A stretch of DNA of 64,000 nt from Pantoea endophytica (lineage in GTDB: Bacteria > Pseudomonadota > Gammaproteobacteria > Enterobacterales > Enterobacteriaceae): positions 62,001-126,000 of the forward strand of contig NZ_PJRT01000009.1 in assembly GCF_002858935.1 (NCBI RefSeq), written 5' to 3'. The notes under the pieces are model-generated. The model had not been told where the DNA came from. It was given only the letters and a program-made list of their open reading frames with translations, and did not search any database. A program made the position numbers and the translations under genes. Shown piece after piece: positions 26,350 to 35,828 of this stretch. Position 1 is the stretch's first letter. Each line of letters starts with the position of its first letter.

Positions 26350-26375
26350 GGTCGCCATCAATGGCGACCTTACTG
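26350..26375. terminator. Hairpin between convergent MFS gene and yacL
   Basis: The nine-base-plus arms GGTCGCCAT (26350-26358) and ATGGCGACC (26361-26369) form a stable stem with a minimal loop. The T-rich tail is short, so it may be a weak bidirectional terminator. Confidence 0.5.
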
Positions 26376-26380
26376 TTTAG

Positions 26381-26743
26381 CTATTTACCGGCAATAAACA
26401 GCCGATAAGCGGCAATCACTGCGAGAAAATCGTCGACGCCACAGAAAGAGAGGCTCTCTTCGTCGTAATAAGTCATGCCCTCTTCCATGCCGTCATCTTC
26501 CAGCGCCAGCTGGTTGGCACGAATCATCACCTCTTCATCATCCAGCCACAGCGTGTATTCATGCCCGACACGCTGCCACTGATTGATGGTGCCTTTCACC
26601 TGTTGGGCGGCGGCCTCAACCTCATCCAGCAACGGCAGATTGTCTTTGACCTCTTCGTTGAACCAGTGCCCCACCGCTTCGTGGTCCATCGACATACGCA
26701 CTTTGACCTGACCGGTCAAATCACGCAGAAATTCATATTCCAT
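26381..26743 (-). CDS. yacL: YacL family protein, unknown function
   Basis: A 120-residue acidic cytoplasmic protein that matches E. coli YacL over its length ([32 protein letters not shown] and [18 protein letters not shown]). No function is established. As in E. coli it lies beside acnB. The acid-sugar locus converges on it from the left. Confidence 0.94.
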   Translation of the reverse strand: MEYEFLRDLTGQVKVRMSMDHEAVGHWFNEEVKDNLPLLDEVEAAAQQVKGTINQWQRVGHEYTLWLDDEEVMIRANQLALEDDGMEEGMTYYDEESLSFCGVDDFLAVIAAYRLFIAGK

Positions 26744-26864
26744 GATTGCCTCATACTGATGACGCGCTGTGCAGCACAGTGTTAGTGCATTTTGTGCGCA
26801 GCACGCTGAATAAAGTGGGATCGCGCTCGCATTATGCCTGGAGATGTCAGCGGAAAAAAGGGCA

Positions 26865-26893
26865 TAAAAAAAGGGACGATTTTCATCGTCCCA
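26865..26893 (-). terminator. Rho-independent terminator of acnB
   Basis: GGGACGAT (26873-26880) and ATCGTCCC (26885-26892) form an eight-base stem with a TTTC/GAAA tetraloop. A seven-base A tract on its left gives the U run on the minus strand. It lies 21 bases after the acnB stop. Confidence 0.9.
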
Positions 26894-26913
26894 TTGTTCA
26901 TCCCGATAACCGA

Positions 26914-29511
26914 TTAAACGGCAGTCTGGAAGATCACTGTGTCGGCTTTGTCAGTGTATTGTCCCAGCTGATCAAAGTTGAGGTAGCGATACGTGTCAGC
27001 CGCGGTTTTATCAACCTGCAGCATGAACTGCTGATACTCGTCCGGCGTTGGCAGCTTGCCAAGCAGCGAAGCGACCGCCGCCAGTTCCGCTGACGCCAGG
27101 AAGACGTTAGCACCGGTACCCAGACGGTTCGGGAAGTTACGGGTTGAGGTGGAAACCACCGTCGCGCCGTCTGCCACACGCGCCTGGTTACCCATGCACA
27201 GTGAACAGCCCGGAATTTCGATACGCGCACCGCTCTTACCAAAGACGCTGTAATAGCCCTCTTCGGTCAGCTGGGCGGCGTCCATTTTGGTTGGCGGCGC
27301 AACCCACAGACGGGTTGGCAGCTGGCCTTTATGGGCATCCAGCAGCTTACCGGCCGCGCGGAAGTGACCGATGTTGGTCATGCACGAACCGATGAACACT
27401 TCGTCAATCTTCTCGCCCTGCACGTCAGACAACCAACGCGCGTCGTCTGGATCGTTCGGTGCGCACAGAATTGGCTCTTTGATCTCGGCCAGATCGATAT
27501 CGATCACCGCCGCGTATTCAGCATCCGCATCGCCTTCCAGCAGTTGCGGATCGGCCAGCCATTTCTGCATGCCTTCAATGCGGCGCTCCAGCGTACGACG
27601 ATCGCCGTAGCCTTCCGAGATCATCCACTTCAGCAGCACGATGTTCGAGTTGAGATACTCGATGATCGGCTCTTTATCCAGCTTAATAGTACAGCCGGCA
27701 GCAGAACGCTCAGCCGAGGCATCGGTCAGCTCAAATGCCTGCTCAACTTTCAGTTTCGGCAGACCTTCGATTTCCAGCACGCGGCCAGAGAAGATGTTTT
27801 TCTTCCCTTTCTTCTCAACGGTCAGCAAGCCAGCTTTGATCGCATACAGCGGGATGGCGTGTACCAGATCGCGCAGGGTGATACCCGGCTGCATTTCGCC
27901 TTTGAAGCGCACCAGCACCGATTCCGGCATATCCAGCGGCATCACGCCTGTCGCAGCAGCAAACGCCACCAGACCAGAGCCTGCCGGGAAGGAAATACCG
28001 ATTGGGAAACGGGTGTGTGAGTCACCGCCGGTACCAACGGTATCTGGCAGCAGCATACGGTTCAGCCAGCTATGGATAACGCCATCGCCCGGACGCAGCG
28101 ACACGCCGCCACGGTTCATGATGAAGTCTGGCAGCGTATGGTGCGTGGTCACGTCAACCGGCTTCGGATAGGCGGCGGTGTGGCAGAATGACTGCATCAC
28201 CAGGTCAGCGGAGAAGCCGAGGCACGCCAGGTCTTTCAGTTCATCACGGGTCATTGGACCGGTGGTGTCCTGAGAACCGACAGAGGTCATTTTTGGTTCG
28301 CAGTATGAGCCCGGACGGACACCCTCTACGCCGCACGCGCGGCCGACCATTTTCTGCGCCAGCGAGTAACCGCGGGTGCTAACAGCCACATCTTTGGCTT
28401 GCACGAACACATCGCTATGCGGCAGACCCAGCGATTCGCGCGCTTTGGTGGTCAGGCCGCGACCGATGATCAGCGGAATACGACCGCCAGCACGGACTTC
28501 GTCCAGCAGCACGTCGGTTTTCAGCTCAAAGGTCGCCAACAATTCGTCGGTTTCGTGATTGCGCACTTCGCCTTTGTACGGGTAAACGTCGATGACATCG
28601 CCCATGTTCAGACGATCAACGTCGAGCTCGATCGGCAAGGCGCCCGCATCTTCCATGGTGTTGAAGAAGATTGGAGCGATTTTACCGCCGAGGCACAGAC
28701 CGCCGCCCTTTTTGTTCGGCACGTACGGAATATCATCGCCCATAAACCACAGCACCGAGTTGGTGGCGGATTTACGCGAAGAACCGGTACCGACCACGTC
28801 ACCAACGTAGGTCAGCGGGAAGCCTTTGGTCTGCAGTGCTTCGATCTGTTTGATCGGGCCAATGTTACCCGCATCGTCGGGTTCGATGCCTTCACGGGCG
28901 TTCTTCAGCATTGCCAGCGCGTGCAGTGGAATATCCGGACGTGACCATGCATCCGGCGCCGGAGAGAGGTCGTCGGTGTTGGTTTCGCCGGTCACTTTGA
29001 ACACGGTGGTGGTAATTTTTTCAGCCAGTTTTGGACGCTTCAGGAACCATTCGGCATCGGCCCAGGACTGGATAATTTTTTTCGCGTGTGGGTTACCCGC
29101 TTTGGCTTTCTCTTCGACATCGTAGAAGTTATCGAACATCAGCAGCGTGTGAGACAGGGCTTCGGCAGCAATCGGCGCTAAGGCTTCATCTTCTAGCGCT
29201 TCAATCAGCGCATGGATGTTATAACCGCCCTGCATGGTGCCCAGCAGCTCAACGGCTTTTTCGCGAGTAACCAGAGGAGAGTGGGCTTCGCCCTTAGTGA
29301 CAGCTGCCAGGAAACCGGCTTTTACGTACGCCGCTTCATCAACACCTGGTGGGACACGGTTGACCAACAGGTCGGTCAGGAATTCTTCTTCACCCGCTGG
29401 CGGGTTTTTCAGCAGTTCAACCAGCGCGGCCATTTGGGAAGCATCTAACGGCTTAGGTACGATTCCCTGGGCAGCACGCTCGGCAACGTGCTTACGGTAT
29501 TCTTCTAGCAC
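26914..29511 (-). CDS. acnB: Aconitate hydratase B
   Basis: An 865-residue TCA-cycle aconitase, the same length as E. coli AcnB, with N-terminal HEAT-like and swivel domains preceding the catalytic domains. Iron-sulfur cysteines are visible in [10 protein letters not shown] and [11 protein letters not shown] near the C-terminus, and [21 protein letters not shown] is the family signature. The start is a GTG at 29511 with GAGGAGAAC upstream, giving (V/M)[15 protein letters not shown]. The frame continues upstream for 62 codons, but that segment has no family similarity. Confidence 0.97.
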   Translation of the reverse strand: MLEEYRKHVAERAAQGIVPKPLDASQMAALVELLKNPPAGEEEFLTDLLVNRVPPGVDEAAYVKAGFLAAVTKGEAHSPLVTREKAVELLGTMQGGYNIHALIEALEDEALAPIAAEALSHTLLMFDNFYDVEEKAKAGNPHAKKIIQSWADAEWFLKRPKLAEKITTTVFKVTGETNTDDLSPAPDAWSRPDIPLHALAMLKNAREGIEPDDAGNIGPIKQIEALQTKGFPLTYVGDVVGTGSSRKSATNSVLWFMGDDIPYVPNKKGGGLCLGGKIAPIFFNTMEDAGALPIELDVDRLNMGDVIDVYPYKGEVRNHETDELLATFELKTDVLLDEVRAGGRIPLIIGRGLTTKARESLGLPHSDVFVQAKDVAVSTRGYSLAQKMVGRACGVEGVRPGSYCEPKMTSVGSQDTTGPMTRDELKDLACLGFSADLVMQSFCHTAAYPKPVDVTTHHTLPDFIMNRGGVSLRPGDGVIHSWLNRMLLPDTVGTGGDSHTRFPIGISFPAGSGLVAFAAATGVMPLDMPESVLVRFKGEMQPGITLRDLVHAIPLYAIKAGLLTVEKKGKKNIFSGRVLEIEGLPKLKVEQAFELTDASAERSAAGCTIKLDKEPIIEYLNSNIVLLKWMISEGYGDRRTLERRIEGMQKWLADPQLLEGDADAEYAAVIDIDLAEIKEPILCAPNDPDDARWLSDVQGEKIDEVFIGSCMTNIGHFRAAGKLLDAHKGQLPTRLWVAPPTKMDAAQLTEEGYYSVFGKSGARIEIPGCSLCMGNQARVADGATVVSTSTRNFPNRLGTGANVFLASAELAAVASLLGKLPTPDEYQQFMLQVDKTAADTYRYLNFDQLGQYTDKADTVIFQTAV

Positions 29512-29696
29512 GACGTTCTCCTCGCTCTCATTGTATAGCTTTCCGGTGCACCCCTTGATGCTGTCGAACAGTAGGGTGAGGTGCCCGGTTCCGCGTGGGG
29601 CAGCATAGCAGCATTTCGCCTGATTGTTAATCTGTTTACAAAAAAGCAACATTCGTGCGTTTTTTAGCAGCTTCATCTGCAAATTGAGCGGGATCA

Positions 29697-29726
29697 CATA
29701 AAAAAGCAGGCTATGAAAGCCTGCTT
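29697..29726 (-). terminator. Rho-independent terminator of the aldo/keto reductase gene
   Basis: AAGCAGGCT (29704-29712) and AGCCTGCTT (29718-29726) form a nine-base stem with a five-base loop. The A tract at 29698-29705 supplies the U run on the minus strand, 24 bases after the stop. Confidence 0.88.
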
Positions 29727-29749
29727 GTTCTCATGTACGCAGAAGAGTG

Positions 29750-30745
<996 letters not shown>

Positions 30746-30843
30746 TGTTTAATCCTCTTCGCTGTTGGTGTTAATGTTATAAACCTCAGCAATCACGGCA
30801 ACAATTGAGGCATTCTTGCCGATTTAGTGAGTAAAACTCAGCA

Positions 30844-31743
30844 ATGAATAAATACCGTGCGTCTATGCAGGAACTGGAGATGTTTGCTGCCATCGCGCAG
30901 CATCTGAGCTTTCGCAAAGCAGCGGAGGAGCGCAACGTCACGCCTTCCAGCCTGAGCCACGCGATGCGCCATTTCGAAGCGCGTTTAGGGGTGCGGCTGC
31001 TCAATCGCACTACGCGCAAAGTGGCGCTGACTGGAGCCGGTGAACGCTTTTTACAGCGCATTCAGCCTGCGCTTGCCGATTTGTCGCAAGCGGTGGATGA
31101 GCTCAACGACTGGCGCAACGATCCACGCGGCATATTGCGCATTAGCATGCCGCGCTCGGCGGAAGCGCTATTCTTCGATACGCTCATTTTGCCGTTCTTG
31201 CTGCGCTATCCCGAGATCACACTGGAGATCGACAGCAACGATTCACTGCTGGATATCGTAGAGGCCGGATTTGATGCCGGCGTACGCTACGGCGATGTGC
31301 TGGCCCAGGATATGGTGGCGGTGCCATTTGGCGCACCAATGCGGGCGCTGGCGGTGGCAAGCCCGGCTTTTATTGCACAGCATGGCGTACCGCATCAGCC
31401 TGCTGAACTGTTGCAATATCCCTGCATTGAAAGACGCTTTCCCAGTGGACGACGTTATCGCTGGGAATTCTGGCAGGATGGCCGCAAACAGGAAGTGGCG
31501 GTGAAAGGGTCGCTGGTGCTGGATAACAATGAGCGGATATTACAGGCAGCCCGTGCGGGCGTAGGCATTGCCTTTCTGCATGAGGCTACGGTGCGGGAAG
31601 ATTTAATTCGCGGTGACTTAGTAGAAATACTGGCGGACTTCACTCAGGTAGAAGAAGGATTCTGGCTCTACTATCCGAGCCGTAAATATCTTTCTGCTCC
31701 GCTAAGGCATTTTATTGATTGGCTTAAAGAAATTAATAGATAA
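30844..31743 (+). CDS. LysR-family transcriptional regulator
   Basis: A 299-residue LysR-type regulator. The helix-turn-helix QELEMFAAIAQHLSFRKAAEERNVTPSSLSHAMRHFE occupies residues 10-46 in outline, followed by the linker helix and an effector domain of the periplasmic-binding-protein fold. The start ATG lies near the other gene of a divergent pair, so it probably controls the aldo/keto reductase. The effector is unknown. The sequence right after its stop becomes sharply AT-rich, leading into the hok locus. Confidence 0.92.
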   Translation: MNKYRASMQELEMFAAIAQHLSFRKAAEERNVTPSSLSHAMRHFEARLGVRLLNRTTRKVALTGAGERFLQRIQPALADLSQAVDELNDWRNDPRGILRISMPRSAEALFFDTLILPFLLRYPEITLEIDSNDSLLDIVEAGFDAGVRYGDVLAQDMVAVPFGAPMRALAVASPAFIAQHGVPHQPAELLQYPCIERRFPSGRRYRWEFWQDGRKQEVAVKGSLVLDNNERILQAARAGVGIAFLHEATVREDLIRGDLVEILADFTQVEEGFWLYYPSRKYLSAPLRHFIDWLKEINR

Positions 31744-31862
31744 TTAAAAACATCCATTACGCGATCTATTTAAATGATTAGATAATATAAAAATCCATTA
31801 ATTATAAATAATTTAAAATATAAGATGAAATAAAAGAAGTTTGGCGTAGACTGCCTGCGGGC
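31744..31862. other. AT-rich region upstream of the hok locus
   Basis: This stretch is mostly A and T, with several TATAAT-like hexamers, and should contain the promoter of the hok mRNA. I cannot assign a single -35/-10 pair. The sequence just before 31863 (GTAGACTGCCTGCGGGC) looks like the transcribed leader. Confidence 0.45.
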
Positions 31863-31905
31863 GCTTGAGGCAACTTGCTTCAAGCTGAAAAGATTGAGGT
31901 GGGTT

Positions 31906-32088
31906 GTGGAGCGTAAAACCGTGCAGTTAACTTTCATTAACCGCACGGGCAAGCATCATACCCTAACACCTGAGAAATGTCAGGGTAGTCGCTTGCTCGT
32001 GCTAAATCAAGAGGAACGTGACTATGAAGTCTATATTCAGCAAGCTGATTATCAGCGGACTCATTCTATTAGGATTGTGTCTGGTTAA
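31906..32088 (+). CDS. Mok-like overlapping leader frame of the hok locus
   Basis: A 60-codon frame opens at GTG 31906, with GAGG six bases upstream, and ends inside hok in a different frame. In the R1 hok/sok system the mok frame overlaps hok, and hok translation depends on mok translation; the antisense Sok RNA acts on mok. The same geometry is present here. The peptide itself has no recognisable domain and its product need not be functional. A TTG 12 bases earlier is an alternative start. Confidence 0.5.
   Translation: MERKTVQLTFINRTGKHHTLTPEKCQGSRLLVLNQEERDYEVYIQQADYQRTHSIRIVSG
31915..31975 (-). ncRNA. Sok-like antisense RNA
   Basis: A minus-strand transcript of about 61 bases is predicted opposite the mok region. 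A promoter reads TTGATT (plus 32005-32010), 17 bases, TACCCT (31982-31987). The terminator stem is CCGTGC/GCACGG extended by GTTAA/TTAAC (31919-31948), with a T run on the minus strand at 31915-31918. Position and length match R1 Sok (about 64 nt). A second promoter-like pair, CTGACA-17-TATGAT, lies further in but would give a very short RNA. The exact transcription start is inferred. Confidence 0.58.
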
Positions 32089-32170
32089 TCGCAGTTCACT
32101 CTGTGAATTACGATTACGGATATTCACTGCTGAATTATCGGCTGTTATGGCTTACGAAGCACAACAGTAA
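32024..32170 (+). CDS. Hok/Gef-family type I toxin
   Basis: A 48-residue membrane toxin. The N-terminal half is one hydrophobic helix (LIISGLILLGLCLV, residues 8-21). The C-terminal half carries the family hallmarks SLCELRLR (25-32) and AVMAYE (40-45), equivalent to SLCEIRYR and AFMAYE of plasmid R1 Hok; conserved Cys27 and Tyr44 are present. Hok proteins depolarise the inner membrane when their stable mRNA is no longer blocked by unstable Sok RNA. The ATG follows AGAGGAACGTGACT. It overlaps the mok-like frame and an antisense RNA gene lies opposite the leader. No frameshift or stop breaks it, so it may be functional. The annotation rests on recognition, not a search. Confidence 0.85.
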   Translation: MKSIFSKLIISGLILLGLCLVNRSSLCELRLRIFTAELSAVMAYEAQQ

Positions 32171-32178
32171 AACTTCAC

Positions 32179-32200
32179 TAGCGGGAGTTCGCTCCCGCTA
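32179..32200 (+). terminator. Stable UUCG-type hairpin after hok
   Basis: TAGCGGGAG (32179-32187) and CTCCCGCTA (32192-32200) form a nine-base stem closed by TTCG, eight bases after the hok stop. Only a short TTCC follows, so it may act as a 3'-protecting structure of the long-lived hok mRNA rather than a strong terminator. Confidence 0.6.
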
Positions 32201-32273
32201 TTCCGGCATTGCTCATGTGTTAGCTCTCGCGCCTTTTTTATTTGTTTATGTAAATAGAACCACTAATAAAAAA

Positions 32274-32303
32274 CGGCTCCTTAAAGGAGCCGTTAATTTA
32301 TTC
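32274..32303 (-). terminator. Rho-independent terminator of lpdA
   Basis: AACGGCTCCTT (32281-32291) and AAGGAGCCGTT (32293-32303) are inverted; the A tract 32277-32282 is the U run on the minus strand. It lies 11 bases after the lpdA stop and ends the pyruvate dehydrogenase operon. Confidence 0.9.
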
Positions 32304-32314
32304 AAAGCGCAAAC

Positions 32315-33739
32315 TTATTTCTTTTTCGCTTTAGGGTTCGGCAGGTCCGTGATGCTACCTTCGAACACTTCGGCAGCCAGGCCGACAGACTCATGCAGCG
32401 TTGGGTGCGCGTGAATGGTCAGAGCGATATCTTCGGCATCACAGCCCATTTCAATCGCCAGACCGATTTCACCCAGCAGCTCGCCGCCGTTGGTACCAAC
32501 AATCGCACCACCGATAACACGGTGAGTCTCTTTGTCGAAGATCAGTTTAGTCATGCCGTCTGCACAATCAGACGCGATAGCACGGCCTGAAGCGGCCCAC
32601 GGGAAGGTGGACACTTCGTAGCTGATGCCTTTCTCTTTGGCTTCTTTCTCGGTCAGACCAACCCAGGCAACTTCTGGCTCGGTGTAAGCAATGGATGGGA
32701 TCACTTTCGGGTCGAAGTAGTGCTTCAGACCCGAGATCACTTCCGCCGCTACGTGGCCTTCGTGCACACCTTTGTGCGCCAGCATTGGCTGACCCACGAT
32801 GTCACCGATAGCGTAGATGTGCGGTACGTTGGTGCGCATCTGCTTGTCGACGCGGATAAAGCCGCGATCGTCCACTTCCACGCCTGCTTTACCCGCATCA
32901 AGACCTTTACCGTTCGGTACGCGACCAATCGCCACCAGCACCGCATCATAACGCTGTGCGTCAGCTGGCGCTTTTTTGCCTTCCATTGATACGTAGATAC
33001 CATCGTCTTTCGCTTCAACAGCGGTCACTTTGGTTTCCAGCATCAGGTTGAATTTCTTGCTGATACGCTTGGTGAAGACTTTGACCACGTCTTTATCGGC
33101 AGCCGGGATCACCTGGTCGAACATCTCAACCACGTCGATCTCTGAACCCAGCGCTTTATAAACGGTGGCCATTTCCAGACCGATGATGCCGCCGCCCATA
33201 ACCAGCAGACGCTTCGGCACTTCTTTCAGTTCCAGCGCATCGGTTGAGTCCCACACGCGCGGATCGTTGTGCGGAATGAATGGCAGTTCGATTGGACGAG
33301 AACCGGCCGCGATGATCGCGTTATCGAAATTAATGGTGGTTGCGCCACCTTCACCTTCGACCACCAGCGTGTTAGCACCGGTGAATTTGCCGAGGCCAGT
33401 CACCACTTTCACTTTACGACCTTTCGCCATACCCGCGAGGCCGCCAGTGAGCTGGTTGATCACCTTCTCTTTCCACGAACGAATTTTGTCGATGTCAGTT
33501 TGCGGCTGGCCAAACACGATACCGTGCTCTTCCAGGGCTTTTGCTTCGTCGATCACTTTGGCGACGTGCAGCAGCGCTTTTGACGGGATACAGCCTACGT
33601 TCAGACAAACACCGCCGAGGGTGCTGTAACGCTCAACGATTACGGTTTCCAGACCTAAATCAGCGCAACGGAAGGCTGCAGAGTAACCTGCAGGACCTGC
33701 CCCAAGTACCACGACTTGAGTTTTAATCTCTGTACTCAT
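32315..33739 (-). CDS. lpdA: Dihydrolipoyl dehydrogenase (E3)
   Basis: A 474-residue flavoprotein, the shared E3 subunit of the pyruvate and 2-oxoglutarate dehydrogenase complexes and the glycine cleavage system. The FAD-binding GAGPAGYSAAFRCADLG, the redox disulfide GGVCLNVGCIPSK (about 42-54) and the NAD-binding MGGGIIGLE are present. The C-terminal active-site HAHPTLHE supplies the catalytic His-Glu pair. Of two adjacent ATGs I chose the second (33739), which gives MSTEIKTQVV and proper spacing from GAGGT. It follows aceF after about 170 bases with an intervening hairpin, so it can also be transcribed separately. Confidence 0.97.
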   Translation of the reverse strand: MSTEIKTQVVVLGAGPAGYSAAFRCADLGLETVIVERYSTLGGVCLNVGCIPSKALLHVAKVIDEAKALEEHGIVFGQPQTDIDKIRSWKEKVINQLTGGLAGMAKGRKVKVVTGLGKFTGANTLVVEGEGGATTINFDNAIIAAGSRPIELPFIPHNDPRVWDSTDALELKEVPKRLLVMGGGIIGLEMATVYKALGSEIDVVEMFDQVIPAADKDVVKVFTKRISKKFNLMLETKVTAVEAKDDGIYVSMEGKKAPADAQRYDAVLVAIGRVPNGKGLDAGKAGVEVDDRGFIRVDKQMRTNVPHIYAIGDIVGQPMLAHKGVHEGHVAAEVISGLKHYFDPKVIPSIAYTEPEVAWVGLTEKEAKEKGISYEVSTFPWAASGRAIASDCADGMTKLIFDKETHRVIGGAIVGTNGGELLGEIGLAIEMGCDAEDIALTIHAHPTLHESVGLAAEVFEGSITDLPNPKAKKK

Positions 33740-33880
33740 CATGACCTCTTGTTTGATTACCGGCAGTCAGGAAAAAGCCTTTCCCAAGCTCTAATGCCCT
33801 ATATCCGCCGGGACATTTCACCGCGAGAGTTTACAGAATTGTTAACAAACTGCCAACCGCGGCAACATTGAATGCTTACA

Positions 33881-33905
33881 ACAAGGCCGGCTTTCGCCGG
33901 CCTTG
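33881..33905 (-). terminator. Hairpin between aceF and lpdA
   Basis: CAAGGCCGGC (33882-33891) and GCCGGCCTTG (33896-33905) form a perfect ten-base stem with a tetraloop, seven bases after the aceF stop. There is no long U run, so partial termination or mRNA processing before lpdA is likely. Confidence 0.6.
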
Positions 33906-33912
33906 ATTAACT

Positions 33913-35814
33913 TCACATCACCAGACGGCGAATGTCGGACAGTGTGTTGTTGATGATGGTGATAAAGCGCGCACCATCAGCACCGTCGATCACGCGGTGG
34001 TCGAAGGAGAGTGAGATCGGCATCATCAGACGCGGCTCAAACTCTTTACCGTTCCACACCGGTTCCATCGCTGACTTGGAAACACCGAGGATAGCCACTT
34101 CCGGCGCGTTGACGATTGGCGCGAAGTGCGTGGTGCCCAGGCCGCCAAGGCTGGAGATGGTGAAGCAACCGCCCTGCATGTCGCCGGCGGTCAGCTTGCC
34201 ATCACGCGCTTTCTTCGAAATCGCCATCAGCTCGCGGGACAGTTCAGTGATGCCTTTCTTGTTCACATCTTTGAACACTGGAACCACCAGACCGTTTGGC
34301 GTATCAACCGCCACACCGATGTTGATGTATTTCTTCAGCGTCAGTTTCTGTGCATCTTCAGACAGTGAACTGTTGAAGCGTGGCATCTGCTCAAGAGCAG
34401 CGGCAACGGCTTTCATGATGAACACCACTGGCGTGAATTTCACATCCAGTTTGCGTTTCTCTGCTTCGGCATTCTGCTGTTTGCGGAACGCTTCCAGATC
34501 GGTGATATCGGTTTTGTCGAAGTGTGTAACGTGCGGGATCACCACCCAGTTACGGCTCAGGTTGGCACCGGAGATTTTCTGGATACGGCCCAGTTCCACT
34601 TCTTCAATTTCGCCGAACTTACTGAAGTCCACTTTCGGCCAAGGCAACAGACCTGGCAGGCTTCCGCCGCTGGCTGCTGCAGCCGGAGCCGCTTCAGCGC
34701 GTTTCACCGCGTCTTTGACGTAAGTCTGCACGTCTTCTTTCAGGATGCGACCTTTACGGCCAGTGCCTTTGACTTTCGCCAGGTTGACACCGAACTCGCG
34801 CGCCAGACGACGAATCACCGGCGTCGCGTGTACGTAAGCATCGTTCTCAGCGAACTCGCCTTTCGCATCCGCTTTCGCTGCTGCTGGGGCCGCTGCCGGT
34901 TTCGCGGCTTCTGCCGCTGGAGCCGCTTCCTGCTTAGCCGCAGACGCCGCAGCCGGTGCCGGTGCCGCGCCTTCCACTTCGAACACCATGATCAGTTTAC
35001 CGGTGCTGACTTTATCGCCAGTCGACACTTTCAACTCTTTCACGGTACCGGCGAACGGTGCAGGCACTTCCATTGAGGCTTTGTCGCCTTCAACCACGAT
35101 CAGGGATTGCTCAGCAGCGACTTTGTCGCCCACTTTCACCAGGATCTCGGTGACTTCAACTTCGTCGCCACCAATGTCTGGGACGTTGACGTCTTTAGCG
35201 CCAGAAGCCGCAGGTGCTGCTGCTGGAGCCGCTTCCTGTTTAGCTGCTGGAGCAGCCGCCGGCGCTGCGCCTTCTGCTTCGAACACCATGATCAGTGAAC
35301 CGGTGTTCACTTTGTCGCCGGTGGAGATTTTGATCTCTTTCACCACGCCCGCGAACGGTGCCGGGACTTCCATTGAGGCTTTGTCGCCTTCAACGGTGAT
35401 CAGCGACTGCTCAGCCGTTACGGTGTCGCCCACTTTGACCAGGATCTCAGTGACTTCAACTTCGTCGCCGCCGATGTCCGGTACGTTGACTTCTTTGCTG
35501 ACCGCAGCAGCGGCAGCAGCTGGAGCAGGAGCGGCTTCCGCTTTCTTCTCTTCTGCTGGCGCTGGCGCCGCTTCTGCGGCACCTTCTGCGTCAAAAATCA
35601 TAATCAGCGAGCCGGTTTCTACTTTGTCGCCGGTCGAGATTTTGATCTCTTTAACCACGCCCGCCTGCGGCGAAGGCACTTCCATGGAGGCTTTATCGCC
35701 TTCCACGGTGATCAGCGACTGTTCAGCTTCAACTTTGTCGCCCACCTTTACCAGGATTTCGGTGACTTCAACTTCGTCTGCCCCGATGTCCGGTACGTTA
35801 ATTTCGATAGCCAT
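33913..35814 (-). CDS. aceF: Pyruvate dehydrogenase complex E2, three lipoyl domains
   Basis: A 633-residue dihydrolipoamide acetyltransferase forming the core of the complex. Three tandem lipoyl domains carry lysines K41, K145 and K245, each in EGDKASM. They are joined by flexible Ala/Pro-rich linkers (about 80-105, 182-205, 283-320). The peripheral subunit-binding domain is at about 326-366 ([15 protein letters not shown]). The catalytic domain ends with [15 protein letters not shown] near residue 605, containing the active-site His. The near-identical lipoyl segments make roughly 300-base direct repeats in the DNA. It follows aceE after 14 bases. Confidence 0.97.
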   Translation of the reverse strand: MAIEINVPDIGADEVEVTEILVKVGDKVEAEQSLITVEGDKASMEVPSPQAGVVKEIKISTGDKVETGSLIMIFDAEGAAEAAPAPAEEKKAEAAPAPAAAAAAVSKEVNVPDIGGDEVEVTEILVKVGDTVTAEQSLITVEGDKASMEVPAPFAGVVKEIKISTGDKVNTGSLIMVFEAEGAAPAAAPAAKQEAAPAAAPAASGAKDVNVPDIGGDEVEVTEILVKVGDKVAAEQSLIVVEGDKASMEVPAPFAGTVKELKVSTGDKVSTGKLIMVFEVEGAAPAPAAASAAKQEAAPAAEAAKPAAAPAAAKADAKGEFAENDAYVHATPVIRRLAREFGVNLAKVKGTGRKGRILKEDVQTYVKDAVKRAEAAPAAAASGGSLPGLLPWPKVDFSKFGEIEEVELGRIQKISGANLSRNWVVIPHVTHFDKTDITDLEAFRKQQNAEAEKRKLDVKFTPVVFIMKAVAAALEQMPRFNSSLSEDAQKLTLKKYINIGVAVDTPNGLVVPVFKDVNKKGITELSRELMAISKKARDGKLTAGDMQGGCFTISSLGGLGTTHFAPIVNAPEVAILGVSKSAMEPVWNGKEFEPRLMMPISLSFDHRVIDGADGARFITIINNTLSDIRRLVM

Positions 35815-35828
35815 TACTCTCTTACCTC

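Noticed and set aside
29512-29697. 62-codon N-terminal extension of acnB
   Set aside because: The extension lacks similarity to AcnB; GTG 29511 has a good ribosome site and yields the family length of 865.
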